Assembly (NCBI RefSeq): GCF_030315745.1
Contig: NZ_JASXSH010000003.1
Span: 62,001 to 126,000, forward strand
Direction: 5' to 3'
Length of the DNA: 64,000 nt
Origin: Gordonia heveisoli
GTDB taxonomy: Bacteria > Actinomycetota > Actinomycetes > Mycobacteriales > Mycobacteriaceae
The notes beneath the pieces are model-generated. The model was not told where the DNA came from and ran no database searches. It was given only the letters and a program-made list of their open reading frames with translations. The position numbers and the translations under genes were made by a program. Positions 44,901-60,245 of the stretch are shown piece after piece; positions within the stretch are counted from its first letter, which is position 1, and each line of letters opens with the position of its first letter.

Positions 44901-47900
44901 CACCTTTGGGTGCCCCGGTCGACCCGGAGGTGAAGATGACGTATGCCGCAGAGTCGGGGCGTACCGGCGGTGCGATCCAGCCGGGGGCGACCGGTGGGAG
45001 ATCGTCGATGCACAACACTGCCAACCCAGTGGCGAGCGGTGGCGCGGAGGACTCGACGTCGGTCGCGAAGCGCTGCGCGACTGTGGTTTCGGTGAGCAGC
45101 AGCATCGGTGTGCCTGCTTCGATGATCGCACGCAACCGATCGTCGGGGTGATCGAGTTCCAGCGGAAGGTAGGCGCCCCCGGCCCGCAGTACGGCGAAGA
45201 TCGCCACGATCATGTCGATGTTGCGCCCGATCGCCAGCGCCACCAGCGATTCGGCGCCGACCCCGTGGGCGGCGAGCGCGGCGGCGACCCGGTCGATCTG
45301 TGCCTGGAGTTCGGCATAGCTCATCCGCCGGTCGTCGAAGACGAGGGCGACGTCATCACCGCTGAGCACAGCCCGATTCGCGAGTAGGGTCGCCACCGTT
45401 GTCGAGGGCAGTGGGTACGTGGGCCCGGTCAGCGGCCGGTCGCGCCCGGTGGTGAGATCGACGGTGGCGACCGGCGAGTCGAGATGGCTGCCGACTGCGT
45501 CGAGCATGTCGCGGAACCGGGTGGCGATGTCGTCGGCCGTCTCGGCGGCGACGAGGTCGTCACGGAACTCCAGGCGAAAACGGATCGAGTTCGCCGGGGT
45601 CACCACCAGTGCGAGCGGATAGTGCGTGTGGTCGAGACTGCCCTCGCCGACGATATCGTGAAGCGCGGACTGTGCCTGTTCCTCCTCTTCGGTGCGGAAG
45701 TTCTGCAGCACATACAGCACGTCGAACAACGCGGACTGTCCGGTGGCCGCCTGCAACTGCGCCAGTCCGACATGGTCAGCCGACATCAGCCCGACCCGGT
45801 CACCCTGCATGCGGATGAGCAGTTCGCGCACGGTCTCCGACGGCCGCAACACGGTGCGCACCGGGATCGTGTTGAGGAACATACCGATCACGGTGTCGAG
45901 ACCCGCGATCTCGGTCGGACGGCCGGCCACGGTCGAGCCGTAGGCGACGTCGGTGCGGCCGAGGACCCGGGCGAGGGTCAGGGTCAGCGCCGCTGAGAGA
46001 AGCGTGTTGAGAGTGACACCGGCGGAGCGGGCGTCGGTGCGGAGTCGGCCCGATCGGTCCGGTCCGAGATCGACATCGATCCGGCGCGGGACACGAGGGA
46101 AGCTGCCGGCCGCACGTGGTGCGACCAGCGACGGTTCGGTGTACCCGGCGAGATGAGTGCGCCAGCGATCCAGTGCCGCTGCGTGATCGGTGCGTGCGAA
46201 CCAGGTGAGGTAGTCGCGTAGCGAGGCCTCCCGCGCGGGCACCTCGGTGCCGTGCAGATGGGCGAGTAGCCGAGTGACGAACAGACCGCCCGACCAGCCA
46301 TCCCACAGGATGAATCGGCGGTTGACGACCAGTCGGTCGATGCCGTCGGCGAGCCGGATCAGGGTGAGCCGCCACAGCGGTGCCCGGTCGAGTGGAATCG
46401 GCCGGCTGCGGTCGGCGGTCAGCGCAGCCTCGAGCGCTGCCGTGTCACCGCCACTGAGGTCGAGTACCGTCAGGTCGGGTTCCACATCCTCGATGATGAG
46501 CTGGCACGGGCGGCCGTCGTGTTCGCCGAAGGCGGCCCGCAACTCCGGGTTGTCGGCGAGCAGAGTCCGTGCCGCGACCTGCAACCGGTCGGCGTCGACC
46601 CGGTGCCCGAAGTCGAGCCAGAACTGAGCGGTGTAGATGTCGGCGTCGGCGTCGACCTGCGCCTGATAGTAGAGACCTTCCTGGAGCGCGGTGAGCGGCC
46701 AGATGTCGGCAACCGAGTCGGGGCGCACTCCAGCCGTGCGGGCGAGTTCGGCCAGGGTGTCGTCGTCCACCGACACCAGACGGTCCTCGAGGTGGGCGAC
46801 GAGCGCGTCGAGCAACTCGTCGGCGACCCGGTTGGCGTCGGCGACGCGACACGGGTCGATCTCGATCGCGACGACCGACCCGTACGCACCGGGAATCACC
46901 TTGACCCGCAGCGCATGGGCGGTGGGCAGACCGTAGTCGCCGACCAGGATGTCGGGATCGGCGATGTCGCCACGTGCCCGCGCCGCGGCGAGCGCTGTCG
47001 CGACCGTCGGCGCGAGCTCTCGCAACGTATCCAGGGCAGGACCGGGCACCGGGGCGGACAGCTGGGATTCGACGAGATCGACACGCACCGGCCGCAGACC
47101 TTGCAGCGGTCCGACCGTGCGGATGCCGTCGTCATCGCGTAGTTCGATGGCGACATCGATGAGCAGTTCACCGGTCAGATTCAGTGCGGTGGCGACGGTG
47201 GCCGCGACGATCGGCGCGAGGGCGGCGTGGTCGACCACGTCCCGACTGACCGGACGTCGCCGACGCACGACGCCGTCGGCCTGCTCGGCGCCGGTCGGAA
47301 GCACGGTTGCCGGGGCCAGTAGAGCCAGCCACCGGTCGAGTGCGGCGACCTGCGCGGCCTGGGCACCCAATCGGGCCATCACGGCGTGCAGCGAGACCGG
47401 TACCGGATCGATTGTCACCGCCCGCCCGGCGGCGTGATCGGCCAATGCCCGGGACAGATCGCCGCCGAGGATCGTCGTGGAGCGGGGGTCGATGAGCACC
47501 GGATCGAGGCGGAGCGTCAGCTCACCGGTCCCGGTGTCGAAGTCGGCGCGCGGATATCCGGGAATGCCGTGGGTGCCGCCGGTCGTCGCCTCGACGACCG
47601 GTATGTCGTGGCCGCGACCGCCCGGTGGGTCCGTGTGCAGTGTCCACAGGAACGGCAGCGACCGGTCCAGCACAGTGCGCAGCGCCCCGTGCCGCTCGAC
47701 GAGGGAGTCCAGGATCTCGGTGATCGTCGCCGCCGTGGTTCCCGGCGGTGCGGTCACGGCGACCGTTGCGGGTTCCAGCTGGCCGGGCTCGACGCCTGCG
47801 GCCCGTAACCGTTGCAATGCGGGCGGCGGCGCCAGCGGGCCGTGGGTGTCGTCGTGAGGCGCGGACACCGCGCGGTCCTCGAGGTCGTCGAGGCGCGCGT

Positions 47901-49191
47901 CGGGCGTGCCGGCCAGTTCGCCCAGGAATGTGGCGAAGGCATCGGCGATCTCACGGGCCGCAGCACCCGCCTCGGCGACACCGCGGACGACGACCTCGGC
48001 GGGCTGGCCCTTACGGCGGAGCTGTATCTGGATCTCGACATCGGAAACCGGCCCCGACGCCAGCGCGTGGGCACGTGCCGGACGGCCGTCAAGGGTGGGT
48101 TCGAGGGTGCTGGCGATGACGTTGACGCCGAGGCCGAACATCCGATAGCTGCCGGTCGGTTCGGCCCCCGACCGGTCGGCGAGTGCACGCCCCAGGTCCT
48201 CACCGCGAAACCGGCTGTGCGCCAGCAGTCCGTAGAGGGCGCGGTCGGTACGGACGGCGACGTCGGCGATGGTGTCCCGGCCGTGTACTCCCACCCGGAG
48301 CGGCAGCACACTGGTGACCATCGACGGGGTCGTCCGGGTCGCGCGGTCCAGTCGGCCGGTCACCGGCAGTGCGACGACGAGATCCTCATGTCCGGTGCGG
48401 TTTCGGGTGAAGCCGAGGGTGGCGGCGATCAGCAGTACGGTGGGTCGTACCCCGGCGGCGGAGGCGAGTTCGCGCAACGGCGCGAGCTCATCATCGGGGA
48501 TCTCGAAGCGGGCGTGAACGCAACCCCGGCCCGGCGGCAGGTCATCATCGAGCAGCCGCGCCGGCGGGGGCTTGTCCGCCATGCGTTCGACCCAGTAGTC
48601 CCGGTCGGTGACGAACTCGGGTCCGGCGCGATAGGTTTCCTCGGCCGCGACCACCCCGGCCATCGTCCAGTCGCGTGTACCGGTCGCGCCGGTCAGCCAC
48701 GCACGCATCGCCGACACGACATGCACCAGGCCCATCCCATCGCAGACGAGGTGGTGGACCTTCACGTAGAAGTAATTCGTCGACTCGGATACCCGCAGAA
48801 CCACGAAACGTGCGAGTGGCCCCGTCTCGATGTCCATCGGGACGGACATGTCTTCGTCCATCCAGGCCTGCGCGTCGCCCTCGCGAAGATCCACTTCGGT
48901 GACCGGCGTCTGGTCGGGCGGCAGAATTCGTTGCCGCAGTTCACCATCGGTCACGGTGAAAACGGTGCGAAGAGATTCCGCCTCCGTGATCAGCCGCTGG
49001 GTGACGGCGCGGGCTCGATCGATCCCGACGCTCGAGCTGTACTCCAGATACATTCCGGTGTTGTAGAGCGTCGGCTCGTCGGTGACCTGCATGCCGAGAA
49101 AGATGTCGCGTTGGCCGGCCAGTGCGGGCAGGATCACCGGCTCGTCGGCCACCACGGTGGCGTCCTCTGATGTCGCGGGGGTGGTGGTCAC
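35905..49191 (-). CDS. NRPS 3: C-E(dead)-C(His-less)-A-T-C-A-T-C-A-T-E
   Basis: A 4428-residue peptide synthetase covering modules 4-6. Domains by motif: C with HHLVCDGMG at about residue 146; an E-like domain (about 455-825) without HHxxxDG; a C domain (about 828-1260) with [10 protein letters not shown] where HHxxxDGWS is expected; A1 (FDMSWEE) and T (LGGHSMAAM, about 1824); C (HHIATDEWS, about 2029), A2 (FDGAVWE), T (about 2896); C (about 3073), A3 (FDASWQP), T (LGGDSIVAM, about 3927); and E ([10 protein letters not shown] about 4114; FNYLGRY). Pocket residues read DMENLGLIN for A1, the known N5-hydroxyornithine code; DGWVIGAVV for A2 and DAQEGGLVD for A3, unassigned (A3 perhaps a polar or basic residue). 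There is no thioesterase. The GTG start overlaps the NRPS 2 stop (GTGA). Confidence 0.92.
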   Translation of the reverse strand: MTTTPATSEDATVVADEPVILPALAGQRDIFLGMQVTDEPTLYNTGMYLEYSSSVGIDRARAVTQRLITEAESLRTVFTVTDGELRQRILPPDQTPVTEVDLREGDAQAWMDEDMSVPMDIETGPLARFVVLRVSESTNYFYVKVHHLVCDGMGLVHVVSAMRAWLTGATGTRDWTMAGVVAAEETYRAGPEFVTDRDYWVERMADKPPPARLLDDDLPPGRGCVHARFEIPDDELAPLRELASAAGVRPTVLLIAATLGFTRNRTGHEDLVVALPVTGRLDRATRTTPSMVTSVLPLRVGVHGRDTIADVAVRTDRALYGLLAHSRFRGEDLGRALADRSGAEPTGSYRMFGLGVNVIASTLEPTLDGRPARAHALASGPVSDVEIQIQLRRKGQPAEVVVRGVAEAGAAAREIADAFATFLGELAGTPDARLDDLEDRAVSAPHDDTHGPLAPPPALQRLRAAGVEPGQLEPATVAVTAPPGTTAATITEILDSLVERHGALRTVLDRSLPFLWTLHTDPPGGRGHDIPVVEATTGGTHGIPGYPRADFDTGTGELTLRLDPVLIDPRSTTILGGDLSRALADHAAGRAVTIDPVPVSLHAVMARLGAQAAQVAALDRWLALLAPATVLPTGAEQADGVVRRRRPVSRDVVDHAALAPIVAATVATALNLTGELLIDVAIELRDDDGIRTVGPLQGLRPVRVDLVESQLSAPVPGPALDTLRELAPTVATALAAARARGDIADPDILVGDYGLPTAHALRVKVIPGAYGSVVAIEIDPCRVADANRVADELLDALVAHLEDRLVSVDDDTLAELARTAGVRPDSVADIWPLTALQEGLYYQAQVDADADIYTAQFWLDFGHRVDADRLQVAARTLLADNPELRAAFGEHDGRPCQLIIEDVEPDLTVLDLSGGDTAALEAALTADRSRPIPLDRAPLWRLTLIRLADGIDRLVVNRRFILWDGWSGGLFVTRLLAHLHGTEVPAREASLRDYLTWFARTDHAAALDRWRTHLAGYTEPSLVAPRAAGSFPRVPRRIDVDLGPDRSGRLRTDARSAGVTLNTLLSAALTLTLARVLGRTDVAYGSTVAGRPTEIAGLDTVIGMFLNTIPVRTVLRPSETVRELLIRMQGDRVGLMSADHVGLAQLQAATGQSALFDVLYVLQNFRTEEEEQAQSALHDIVGEGSLDHTHYPLALVVTPANSIRFRLEFRDDLVAAETADDIATRFRDMLDAVGSHLDSPVATVDLTTGRDRPLTGPTYPLPSTTVATLLANRAVLSGDDVALVFDDRRMSYAELQAQIDRVAAALAAHGVGAESLVALAIGRNIDMIVAIFAVLRAGGAYLPLELDHPDDRLRAIIEAGTPMLLLTETTVAQRFATDVESSAPPLATGLAVLCIDDLPPVAPGWIAPPVRPDSAAYVIFTSGSTGAPKGVVTPYRGLTNMQLNHREKVFEPAIAVARAAGHQGRMRIAHTVSFAFDMSWEELLWLVEGHEVHICDEDLRRDSVALVDYCARARIDVINVTPTYAAQLIADGLLDGPRVPPLVLLGGEAVGEPVWNRLRTQPDTFGYNLYGPTEYTINTLGIGTDESPTSSVGTPIWNTVAHLLDPWLRPVPAGVAGELYVSGAGLARGYLGRCDLTAERFVADPFSTGGRLYRTGDLMRMGADGNLDFLGRADDQVKIRGHRVELGEIEAALTALPAVAAAAVIATADAVIPDVKRLVAYVIAADSDPTTPSAIDVTAIRTELARTLPDYLVPAQFAAVREFPMTVNGKLDVQALPAPERTGTHRSPVTDLERAVCREVARVLGDDADTEPVGLDDDFFELGGHSMAAMRLVSALRSELGAEIAIRDLFEARTPAQIVARLTLSGTTSDIVVGIRPELVPLSSAQERLWLLHNLDPTDPSYHYGHVVRLQGTVDASALRAAVRDLMQRHEVLRTVIAADADGTGYQEVRDLDDLEPVVEIGRIEALAATGTAVDVDTVLAERSREFLTRPFDLRRQPPIRVRLNQIRADRADHGGGGEIGESVLTIAIHHIATDEWSDRPLLTDLTLAYTARTAGTEPEFTPLPAQYADYALWQRDMLAHRGEEQLQFWTGQLDGLPAEIELPHDRRRRPGPPGPAATVTHTVAASDRDRLAAVAADRGASMFMLVQAAVTVMLHRIGAGDDIPLGTPVSGRTDPALDDLVGFFVATQVLRTDVSGRPRFDELLERVRLADLAAFDHADVPFQQIVEAVAPERISGRNPLFQVSVGYLHVGMVPDRFLGLPAAFIPLAAASAKYDLAFTAVDAAATGEVVLTLEYATDLFDSATAQMLLVLLGRVLTQVSRHPDIRIDRITLLAPDELRAVTDVESGPPAAVETTTTVVDLVRASVAAHPGRDALRDTGGRVMSYADFDARTARLARRLRHHGAGPETVVAVVAERSIEQVIAVHAVLRAGAAYLPVDVDLPVARIAAMITDSGAIAVVTDGTPITGPATVEPAWPITLPVIGFDADSEAVTTVMADDWPQPLPDNAAYVIYTSGSTGEPKGVVVTHRELSNVLSWRRDTMPGGFGPGSAMLVKTPVGFDGAVWELLLPFVSGAAAVVAEPGAHRDPHRQAQIIDEFGVTAAVFVPSLLELFVGQTRALTSLRQLIAGGEALGGDLARRVAEAAPALALINAYGPTETTVVVTDAVATASPEGQSVPIGHPIAGAAVLVLDDSLQRVADGRIGELYVRGTPVARGYLHRPGLTSAAFIADPTGEIPGARCYRTGDLVRRRDGVLEYLGRRDFQVKVRGNRVEIGEVENALSALPGVAGAAVGADADRLVAWVIADGTTGVDVTALTTALARRLPGYMVPSAITVLEHLPLTPAGKLDRRALPMPAARTVEGVRPRTALESDLAEIFSDVLGFEVIDVDADFFALGGHSLLAIKVTNLVRSTLGHELALRTLFDHPSVATLATALADGGGNGAAALPVLDVVTDGPPQLSFGQERMLALHTMSGPAATYNVPLLWRPGGPGGSSAPIDHSALKAAVHDVVMRHEILRTRYRDQLPEVLDAPTVEVVVTDDPAMLSAAGSHAFDLAAEIPIRVVAADGLAVVVIHHIATDEWSAAPLRADLDTAYAARLTGAPPGWAALPVQYSDFAVWQRATVTGVRRETALQFWRDALAGCPAELPLPYDRPRPPRPSGRGDGVFVGLDDELAQRLRAMSARTGTSMFMLMRTAVALLLSRLGGGDDIPLGTPVTVRNDPRLDGLIGFFLNTIVLRTDLSGDPTPTELLTRVRDWDIAALDHRDIPFEQVTEACRSTGTTAMNPLFQTMVVYVDGRLPGPGADAPPAPTTAKFDLSFDFVEDSSHGVPRLGGVIEYSTDLFDRDTVELIARRLVLVLEFITAHPDSPIRHLDVRVDAELETDHRPAAVPTTFPVLLDAAIARDHDAPALRGTDGRRTFGELGRRVATIASRLAGAGIGPEDVVAVCLPRGVLALETIFGVLYSGAAYLPIEPGTPPDRVAAMYEIARPRRIIDALDDPLLAPIPVGAEVPTVTRTRALLPEHPAYVIFTSGSTGTPKGVVVEHRALTNLFAGHRRRLHAPARERTGRDRLRVGHAWSFAFDASWQPQLWLLDGHELSIVDPDTMRDGQALAARLRAEGWDFLEVTPSHLRQLDGAETTMAAIGFGGEAVAEAQWRDLGALTGSDAYNLYGPTEACVDALVARAADSDRPVIGRPVDGARAYVLDSALRSVPAGVDGELYLAGAGLARGYAGRSDLTAERFVPDPFVPDPAVTQSVPNGAVVGARMYRTGDTVRWTRDGLLEYRGRGDDQVKIRGFRVEIGEVEAALADLDGVGEAIVLARNGRLFGYVTGSAAPDAPGLDGAALRTAVRAALPDYMVPAAVAILDELPRLANGKIDRHALPTPTVDRQVRPPVTDTERAVANAIADVVGVPREHVGLDEDFLELGGDSIVAMSLVARLRGEGFAVAPRDVMLHARTADLAAVIDESDTAAVTFEHVSSGPVAALPIVRWLADVTDGDPGSIRGFHQSALLRVPADFDPAVATRALAILTARHHMLRARLVVDDGPWRFDVPETAPTPPIVVEGAVQDDADLAATVLAVAERARGRLDPLAGAMMSATWIPLGDKPGRFLLQVHHLVVDGVSWRTLIPELLSCYAQLNAAPRDARGVPDASVVDLPAISSPYAVWVDAVLADDRRGEESQWRSLLATAGAPNALFDRPLGDHTQGQARRHVVDIDADIVDDLLGAVPAALGASVDDVLLGAFGAAAQTATLVDLEGHGRAEHLRPGIDLTGTVGWFTAVHPVPVGGTASAREQVRMLSAVRADLPDDGFGYGLLRYGTDRHEPVALPSAAIEFNYLGRYRAIEMGDWAMASESVEIGPDAQMPAAYGLVVDVTTLDAGDSASTGPASRMRAVWTYQPGVLDTARVEELATRWLAALRELVTDCAKEAR
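45411..47826 (-). other. Degenerate E domain and catalytic-His-less C domain inside NRPS 3
   Basis: The segment encodes about 800 residues between the first C domain and the first A domain. The E-like part has DPVLIDPRS where HHxxxDG should be (about residue 563), lacks the EGHGR block ([14 protein letters not shown] instead), has VGPLQ for VGWFT, and lacks NYLG. The following domain keeps the start of a post-epimerase condensation domain ([15 protein letters not shown]) and DGWSGG, but Arg959-Phe960 replace the His pair. The reading frame is open throughout, so this is domain decay within an intact gene. Confidence 0.8.
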
Positions 49192-52100
49192 TGATCGCCT
49201 TCGGTGGTCGGGTCGAGCTCTGGAAAGGCGCACAGGGCAGCGCGCCAGGCGGTGGCAAGGGCATCGATGTCACTCGGGCCGAGCAGATCAGGCAGATACG
49301 CGAAGGTTGCCGACAACTGTGGGCCGGAGGTCTCGTCACGGCAGACGACGTCGACCTCCAGTGCATGTCCGACCCCGAGGTCGGGATCGGCAGTCGCGGC
49401 CAGCGAGGACGATTCGACGGAGGGCTGCCAGGGACGGCCACCGCCGACGGAGAAGCGGCCCAGATAGTTGAACAGCACCGTCGGTCGGGGAAGCCCGGCG
49501 AAGACGGTCGCCAACTGTGGATGCAGGTAGCGCAACACTCCATAGCCGACGCCGCCGTCGGGCGTCTCATCCCAGGCCCGCTGGGTGGCGGTGATGGCAT
49601 CGATGACGCTGACTGCGCCGGCCGGCAACCGGATCGGCGCGATGGTGGTGAACCAGCCGACCGTGTGGGACAGGTCGACCGGATCGTCGGCAGTGCCGAG
49701 TGACTCCACATCGCGCCCATGGCGTTCGGTGTCGACGACGAGGTCGCCGGTTCCGAACACCTGTCGCGCGGCGAGGTGTAGCGCGGCCAGGAACAGCGTC
49801 GTGACTCCGACGCCGAGCCGTGTCGGCGTTTCGGTGAGCAGACGGCTCGTCGTCGCGGCGTCGACGGTGACGATCGTCCGACGCTGGTCGCCGCAGGTGC
49901 CGACGGTCGAGGCGAGCACGTCGGGTGTGTGCGTGGTGAGGCCACCGCCGGTGCCCAGGGTCGCGACCCAGTGTTGGGATTCGGCGACCAGGGACGGATC
50001 GGCGGCGCGGGCCACCATTCGGGTGGCATATCCGCGCAGTGACGTTCCGTCGGTGAATGCCACGGGCTGTGCACCGACGGTCAGCGCCGCGTCGGCAGCG
50101 GCGAGATCGTCGAGGATGATGCGGCGGGAGACCCCGTCGACGGCCAGATGATGGATTACCAGGATCAGGCGGCCAGGAGATCCGGCCACTCCGGGTAGGA
50201 CGGTGGCCGCGACCATCCGTCCGTCTTCGGGGGCCAATCGTCCTGCGGCCTGGTCGGATTCGACGCGGACCGCGGTGGCCAGGTCGGGATGGGTGCCGGT
50301 GGGCGCGATGTGGAGCAGATCGGCGGCGCGGACCGCACCGGGTGCGGCCGCGGTCACCGTCCACACCGCACCGCCCACGATGGACAGGCGCATGCGCAGC
50401 GCTTCATGCGCGTCGATGACGACCTGTAATGCGGCCGCTATCCGCTCCGGCCCGGCTCCCGGCGGGGTATCGACGACGAGGGACTGGTTGAACCGGTCGA
50501 TCCGTCCGCCGAGTTCGGCGAGTCGATGGATGATCGGCGTGGTGGCGATGGCGGCCGCCTCCCCGGACACCGTGGTGGCGATCGCCGGCTGAGCGCCCGG
50601 CTGCGAGGTGTCGATCCATTCGGCAACCGTGGCGAGTCCGGCCACGGTCGGTCGCTCGAACACGTCCCGAGGACTCAGACGTAGGCCGCGTCGGCGCGCG
50701 CGGTTGGCCAACGTGGTCGACACGATGCTGTCGCCGCCGAGCGCGAAGAAGTCGTCGTCGGCACTGATCGTCGGACCGCCGCCGGGATCGGGCTCGATGC
50801 CGAGACTTTCGGCGAAGATCTCGGCGAGGGCCACCTCCATCTCGCCGACAGGTGCGCGTCCCACCGGGTGGGTGGGTCCGGGATCGGGTAGCGCGTCGAC
50901 GTCGACCTTGCCGTTGACGGTCAGCGGTATGCGCTCGACGGCCATCACCGTTGCGGGCACCATATGGTCGGGCAGCGTCTCGGCCAGCGCGGCCCGGATC
51001 GTGTCCGGATCACTATCGGGCGCAGCGATATATGCCAGAATTCGGTCGGCACCCTGCGGTCGACGGCGGGTGATGACGGCAACATCGTGTGTCGCAGCCG
51101 CGGTGGCAAGTGCGGCACGGATCTCACCGAGTTCGATCCGGAAGCCGCGGATCTTGACCTGGCTGTCGGCTCGCCCGGCATAGCGCAGACGGCCGTCGCG
51201 GTCACAGCGGAACAGATCTCCGGTGCGGTAGAGCCGCGCACCGGAGGGGCCTGCGACGAAACGCACCGCGGTCAGTGCCGGCCGGTGAAGATACCCGGCC
51301 GCGACCTGCGGACCCGACAGGTACAGCTCGCCGACGACGCCCGCCGGGACCGGACGGAGATACTGATCGAGGACCAGCGGCGAGATCCCGGGCAACAGCG
51401 CACCGACGTCGGAACCGTGCACGGTACCCATCGCATCGCGCTGGTCGAGGGTGAGATGGGTGGCGTGCACCGTCGTCTCGGTGATCCCGTACATGTTGAC
51501 CGCACGAATGTGGCTGTGCCGGTCCAGGAAACCGCTCAACCGGCCGATGTCGAGGGGTTCGCCGCCGAAGATCAGATAGCGCACCGCGGCCAGCGCGCCA
51601 GCCGTATCGGTCATCGATTCGAGTACCGATTCGAGAGCGAAGAACGCCGACGGTGTCTGATTGAGTACGGTCACCCCCTCGGCCGCCACCAATGTCGCGA
51701 AGTCCTGCGGCGAGCGTGTGGTGGGTCGATCCGGGATGACGAGGGTGCCGCCGGTCGCCAGTGGTCCCCAGATCTCCCAGACCGAGAAGTCGAAGGCGTA
51801 GGAGTGGAACATGGTCCACACGTCGTTGTGATCGACATCGAAGAGACGGGGGTTGTCCTGATCTCTGCCGAGGTTCAACGTGTTGGACAGCAGCGCAGCC
51901 ACATTGGCGTGACTGACCACAACTCCCTTGGGGTTTCCGGTGGAGCCGGAGGTGTAGATCACGTAGGCGGGCTGACCGGGTGCCGGAGTGGCCGCAGCGA
52001 TGTCGGCCCATCCGGGAGCCTCGGCCGGGGAACCCGCCCGAGCGGCACCGGGCCCATCGAGGTAGGTGCGGTCCACGACGACCACCGGCGCGGTGTCGGC

Positions 52101-55100
52101 GATGATCGCGTCGATTCGTGCTGCCGGGTAGTCCGGATCGACCGGCACATATGCGCCACCGGCACGCAGGGTGCCCAGCACGGCGACGATCAGATCGATG
52201 CCACGTTCGAGCCGAAGTACGACGTGGTCGCCCGCGCCCACCCCGTCGGCGCGTAGGCGCTGAGCCAACTGTGCGCTGCGGCTGTCGAGTTCCCGGTAGG
52301 TGATCCGCTCGTCGGCGGCGACGACGGCCGTCCGTTCCGGATGGGCGCCCACCGTCGCGGCGAAGATGCCGACCAGAGTCTGCGATCGCGACGATCCGGC
52401 CGGTGGTGGTGGTGGTGCCACGGGAAGACGTGCCGGGATCGTCGGGAGTGCCGCGAGCCGGGTGTCCGGTGCGTCCGCGAGCAGGGCCAGGACGGTCAGC
52501 GTCCGGTCGGCCAGCGCCTGCACCGTCTCCTCATCGAAGAGTGCGCGCGCATACTCCAGTCGTAGCCGGATCCCGCCGTTGTCGGCGAGTTCGACGAATT
52601 CGAAGGTCAGATCGAAGGTCGCGGTCCGCGTCGGCGGGAACAGGGGAGTGGCGCGCAGACCGTCGAAGTCGGGGACCAGGATCGGGTCACGATACTGAAC
52701 CATGGTCTGGAACAGTGGGTTACGCGTCAGGCTGCGTTCGGGCCGCAGCGCGGCGACGACAGTGTCGAAGGGCACGTCGGCGTTGGCGTAGGCGTCCAGG
52801 TCGGTGGCGCGGACCCGGCGGATCACCTCCCGCAGATCGGGATTGCCGGTCAACTCGGTGCGTAGCACCACGGTGTTGACGAACATGCCGATCAGGTCGT
52901 CGGCCGCCGCGGCGCCGCGCCCGGCGACCGGCGTGCCGACGACGATGTCGTCGCCGGCACCGGAAGCCGACAGGGCGATAGCCACCGCACTGTGGCAGAG
53001 CATGAACATCGTCGCCTTCTCGTCGCGACCCAACGCTCGCAGCGAGGTGTGAAGTTCCGGCGTGCACACGCGGTCGATCTGGGCGCCACGGTGGTCGTGA
53101 TCGGCACCGCGCGGACGATCGGTGGGCAAGGCGAGTACTTCGGCTACGCCGGCGAGACGTTGACGCCAATGATGTATCTGTGTCGCTGACAACGATTCCG
53201 GATCTGCGGGATCACCCAGCCGGTCGCGTTGCCACACGGCGTGGTCGGCGAACTGGATCGTCGGTGTCGACACCGGGGAGCCGTTGTAGCCCGCGGCGAG
53301 TTCGGCGAACAGGCGGCCTGCCGACCATTCGTCGGCAGCAATGTGATGCACCGTGAGCAGCAGTATCGCCTCTCTCGTGCCGACCCTCAGCAGGTCGGCG
53401 CGGATCGGCCACTCCGCGCCCAGATCGAAGGGGCGCAGCCGCAGGTCGGCGATGCGTTGGCCGTGATCGATCTGATCCCGGTGTTCGGTGACGGGAACCG
53501 TTCGGGAGCCAGGTGCGTCGATCACCTGGGCGGGTGCGTCGGCCTCCGCATCGTCGACGATCCGGGTCCGCAGAACCTCGTGCCGGTCGACAATCCGATT
53601 CAGTGCGTCGCCCAGGCGGACGACGTCGATCGGGCCGGGCGAGGATTCCAGTCGCATCGTGAACGCCACGGTGTATGCGCTGCCGTCGATTCCGCTCTCG
53701 AAGTAGACACCTCGCTGTGAGGCGGACAGCGGCAACGGGTTCGGGCGGTCGGCGAGTGCGACCGGTTCGTCGGCCGGCGCGGACGGTGACGACGGCGCAT
53801 CGAGTGCGGCGGCGATATCGCCGATGCTCGGGTTGTCGAAGAAGAAGGTGACCGGAAGGGCGCACCCGGTGCGAAGACGCAGTTGCACACCGATTCTGGT
53901 CGCCGACAACGAGTGACCCCCGAGATCGAGGAACCGGTCGTCGAGGTGCGGTGACGAGAGGCCGAGCACGTCGCCGACGACGGCGATCACCAAGTGTTCG
54001 ACGTCCGTCTCCGGCAACCGGTCCGGATCGCTCGCGACCCGCCGGTGGGGTGGGATGACCAGTGCCCCACGGTCGATCTTGCCGCCGGGTGTGCGCGGGA
54101 TCGTGTCGACGACGCTGATCGTCGCCGGGACCATGAACCGCGGCACCGCCGTTGTCAGTGCGGCGCGGATCGCGTCCGGATCGAGGGCGGTGACCACGAA
54201 GGCATGCAGCCGGACATCATCGGGCGTGGCGTCGGCCCGATCGTCGACGACGACTGCGGCGTCCACCCCGGCGATCGTGCACAGCGCGGCCTCGACGTCG
54301 CCGATTTCGACGCGGTGCCCGCGGATCTTGACCTGACCGTCGACGCGGCCCAACAGGATGATCTCACCGTCGGCGGCGAGCTGGGCGCGGTCGCCGGTGC
54401 GGTACAGGCGACCGGCTTGGCCGAACGGATTGGCGATGAAGCGTGTTGATGTCCAACCTGCTCGGTTTCGGTAGCCGCGGGCGAGCTGAACCCCGGCGAC
54501 GTAGAGTTCACCGGCACCGCCAGACGGCACCGGGCGCAGATAGCGGTCCAGGACATACAGGTCGGTACCCGGTACAGCTCGCCCGACGGTGATCTCGGCC
54601 GGGCGGGCGTCGACGACGGCGGCGCAGACGTCGCCCGCTACCTCGGAGGACCCGTAGGAGTTGACCAGTTCGGTGCACCCGGCGGTGAGCCGTGCTGCCG
54701 TGGGTGCGGAGAGCGGTTCCCCCGACACGATCCACCGGTGCAGGCGATCGCCTTCTCCGGAACCCGCGGCGGCGATCGCCTCGGCGAATCCGGGGATGGC
54801 GGTGATCTGGTCCACCCGATGTGTGTTCGCGAGGTCGGCCAGCGCCGCCGCGTCGCGTGCGGTCTCGTCGTCAGCGAGGACGACCCCCGCCCCGGCCGCG
54901 AGAGCACCGAGAATTTCGGTGGTTCCGTCGATGAAGGCGAAGGAACTCTTGGCCAAGACCGTGGTGCTGCTCCAGTGCCGGGCCGCCCACGAGATCCGAT
55001 TCGCCAGAGCACCTGCCGTGCCCAGGACCGCCTTCGGAACGCCGGTCGACCCCGACGTGTAGATCACGTAGGCGGCGCCGGTGGGCGGAACCCAGACCGG

Positions 55101-56812
55101 TTCGAATGCGACGTCGGCGTGGGCGTCGGCCTCGATGCCCAGCCGATTCAGTTCGTCCGTATCGATCAGCAGGTCGGGGCGAGCGTCGGTGAGCATGTGA
55201 CGGACATGGTCGTCGGGGTACGCGGGATCGATCGGCAGATAGGCGGCGCCGACGCGCAGCACCGCGAGCATGGCGACCACCGAGTCGGTCACCCGGGGTA
55301 TGCACAGCGCGACAACCGATTCCGGTCCGATCCCGCGGCAACGAAGGGTCGCCGCGAAGGTCGCGACCCGGTCGTCGAGTTCGCCGAAGGTGAGTCGCCG
55401 CGTACCGCAGACCAGGGCGACCCGACTGCGGTTCTGCTGTGCGACGGCCGCGATCTGTTCGGCCACCGGCCGGTAGGGGACACCGACACCGCCGGATGCA
55501 GCCGGTTGTGCGGCCGTGGCGCCGAGCGTGACCAGTGGTGCGTGCGGTGTCGCCACCATCCACTCGAGTCGCAGGATCAGGTCGTCCAGCAACGTTGCGT
55601 CGACGCCCCGGTGTTCGAGGAGTAGCGAGATCTCCGGATCGTCCTCGACGATCAGAGTGATCGGATAGCTGGTGGAATCGGTGATCCGCGGCCGGATATG
55701 TGCGCGCGGAAAGCTTTCGAAGACCAGGAGGGTGTTGAACAGTTCGCCGCGGCCGACCGCCCGCTGGATGTCGCCGAGCGCGGTGTGATGATGATCGAGC
55801 AGACTGAGCTGTTCGCGCTGCACGCGGGTGATCAAGTCGTGTACCGCTTCTCGCGGGTCGAGTTGTACGCGCACCGGGATCGTGTTGACGAGCATGCCGA
55901 CCATCTCGTCGACGCAGGCAACCTCGGGATGCCGCCCGGAGACGACTACCCCGAAGACGACGTCGCGGTCGTCGACCACATCGCCGAGCACCATTGCCCA
56001 GGCCGCCTGTATCAGGGCGTTGAGGGTCGCGCCCGCAGCCCTGGCCACCGACCGCAGCCGGGCCGAACGTCCGGCGTCGAAACGGTACGTCGCGACTCCC
56101 AGGTCGGCTGCGGCACCGCCGTGCGCGATCGGCACATGTGTGGGCGAGGACAGGTCGGTGAACGCCGCCAGCCAGCGGTCGACGCCCGAATCGCGTGCGG
56201 TGCACCAGTGTAGGAAGTCGGTGAGCGGTGCTACCGCGGCCAGCGCTTCTCCGCGATACGCGCGGAGTATCTCGCGCAGCACCCGGTGGATCGACCAGCC
56301 GTCGAGGGCGACATGGTGGGCGGTCAGTAGCAGGGTGTGCCACCCCGCCCCGGATACGAGTACGAATCGGACCGGGCCCGCCGTTGTCAGCGAAATGCCC
56401 TGGCTGCGTTCCTGTTCCCGGACGTCGGCCAGTGTCGTCGCCTGCTGTCGTGCGGTCTGGCCATGCTCCGCTTCACCCAGGTCCACGCGGTGCAGCGTGA
56501 CGTCGACCGCGCGGTGCACGAGGGCAACCGGGGCACCGGTCCGGCGCCGGGTGAAGGAGGTACGAAGGATGACGTGCCGATCGACGACGGTGGCGATGGC
56601 GGCGCGCAACCGGGCGTCGTCGGGTGTACCGATCAGCGGGTCCAGGTCGAGTTCGGCGAAGAGGAGATACGGATCGCGGACGTCGCCCACGGTGTCGGTG
56701 CCCGCACGCGGCACGGTGGAGTGATAGATGATCGCTTCCTGCATCGGCGTCAGCGGCAGGATGTCGGAGATTGCGGCCGGTCCAGGTGCGGTGGGGTCGG
56801 CGGACGCGGCGC

Positions 56813-56816
<4 letters not shown>
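49188..56816 (-). CDS. NRPS 2: C-A-T-C-A-T-E
   Basis: A 2542-residue synthetase covering modules 2 and 3. Motifs: C with HHVALDGWS (about 167), A ([11 protein letters not shown] about 625; [11 protein letters not shown] in place of YGPTE), T (LGGHSLSAT about 966), C with HHIAADEWS (about 1158), A (FDFSVWE about 1675; [10 protein letters not shown]), T of the pre-epimerase type LGGDSIVST (about 2026), and E (HHLAVDGVS about 2221; FNYLGRF about 2448). The second A pocket reads DFWNIGMVH, the textbook Thr code, so module 3 should give D-allo-Thr. The first A pocket is unusual: aligned on the conserved Glu it reads I-D-T-T-I-S-S-G-D, sharing D, I, S and D with the beta-alanine code. GTG start overlaps the NRPS 1 stop. 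Confidence 0.93.
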
Positions 56817-59986
<3,170 letters not shown>

Positions 59987-60053
59987 CGAGGGTCCTTCGT
60001 GCTGGGTACCACTGCTAACGGGAGTGGTGGCGAGCCTCATGGCGGGCGGATAG

Positions 60054-60072
60054 AAAGGTAAGCCTACCCAAT
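60054..60072. promoter_or_regulatory. Iron-box-like site upstream of the NRPS operon
   Basis: AAAGGTAAGCCTACCCAAT matches 13 of 19 DtxR/IdeR consensus positions, with GGT-AAGCCTA-CC in the core. It lies 68 nt upstream of the NRPS 1 start within the 259-nt divergent promoter region, where iron repression of siderophore genes is expected. Confidence 0.5.
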
Positions 60073-60139
60073 GTTTATACTGGGGTCCGAATGTGGGGAT
60101 GTCGGATATGTCCCGATCTGCACCGACACCGCACCTGCC

Positions 60140-60158
60140 GTTAGTTAGGCTAGCCAAG
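60140..60158. promoter_or_regulatory. Iron-box-like site upstream of ornithine monooxygenase
   Basis: GTTAGTTAGGCTAGCCAAG has a nearly perfect core TTAGGCTAGCC (10 of 11) and 13 of 19 overall against the DtxR/IdeR consensus. It lies 87 nt upstream of the monooxygenase GTG. With the site at 60054 it would give each divergent promoter its own operator. Confidence 0.55.
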
Positions 60159-60245
60159 CCTTCTGCGTCGGCTGCGGATAGGTACCCACGGCCCTCGGCT
60201 CTGCCCCGCAGCACCGTCGAACATCAACGCGTAGAGGAGCGAAAC

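Noticed and set aside
60093-60245. N-terminal extension of the ornithine monooxygenase
   Set aside because: It would start inside the divergent promoter and cover an iron-box-like site; the GTG at 60246 has a good ribosome site and puts the FAD motif at the usual distance.
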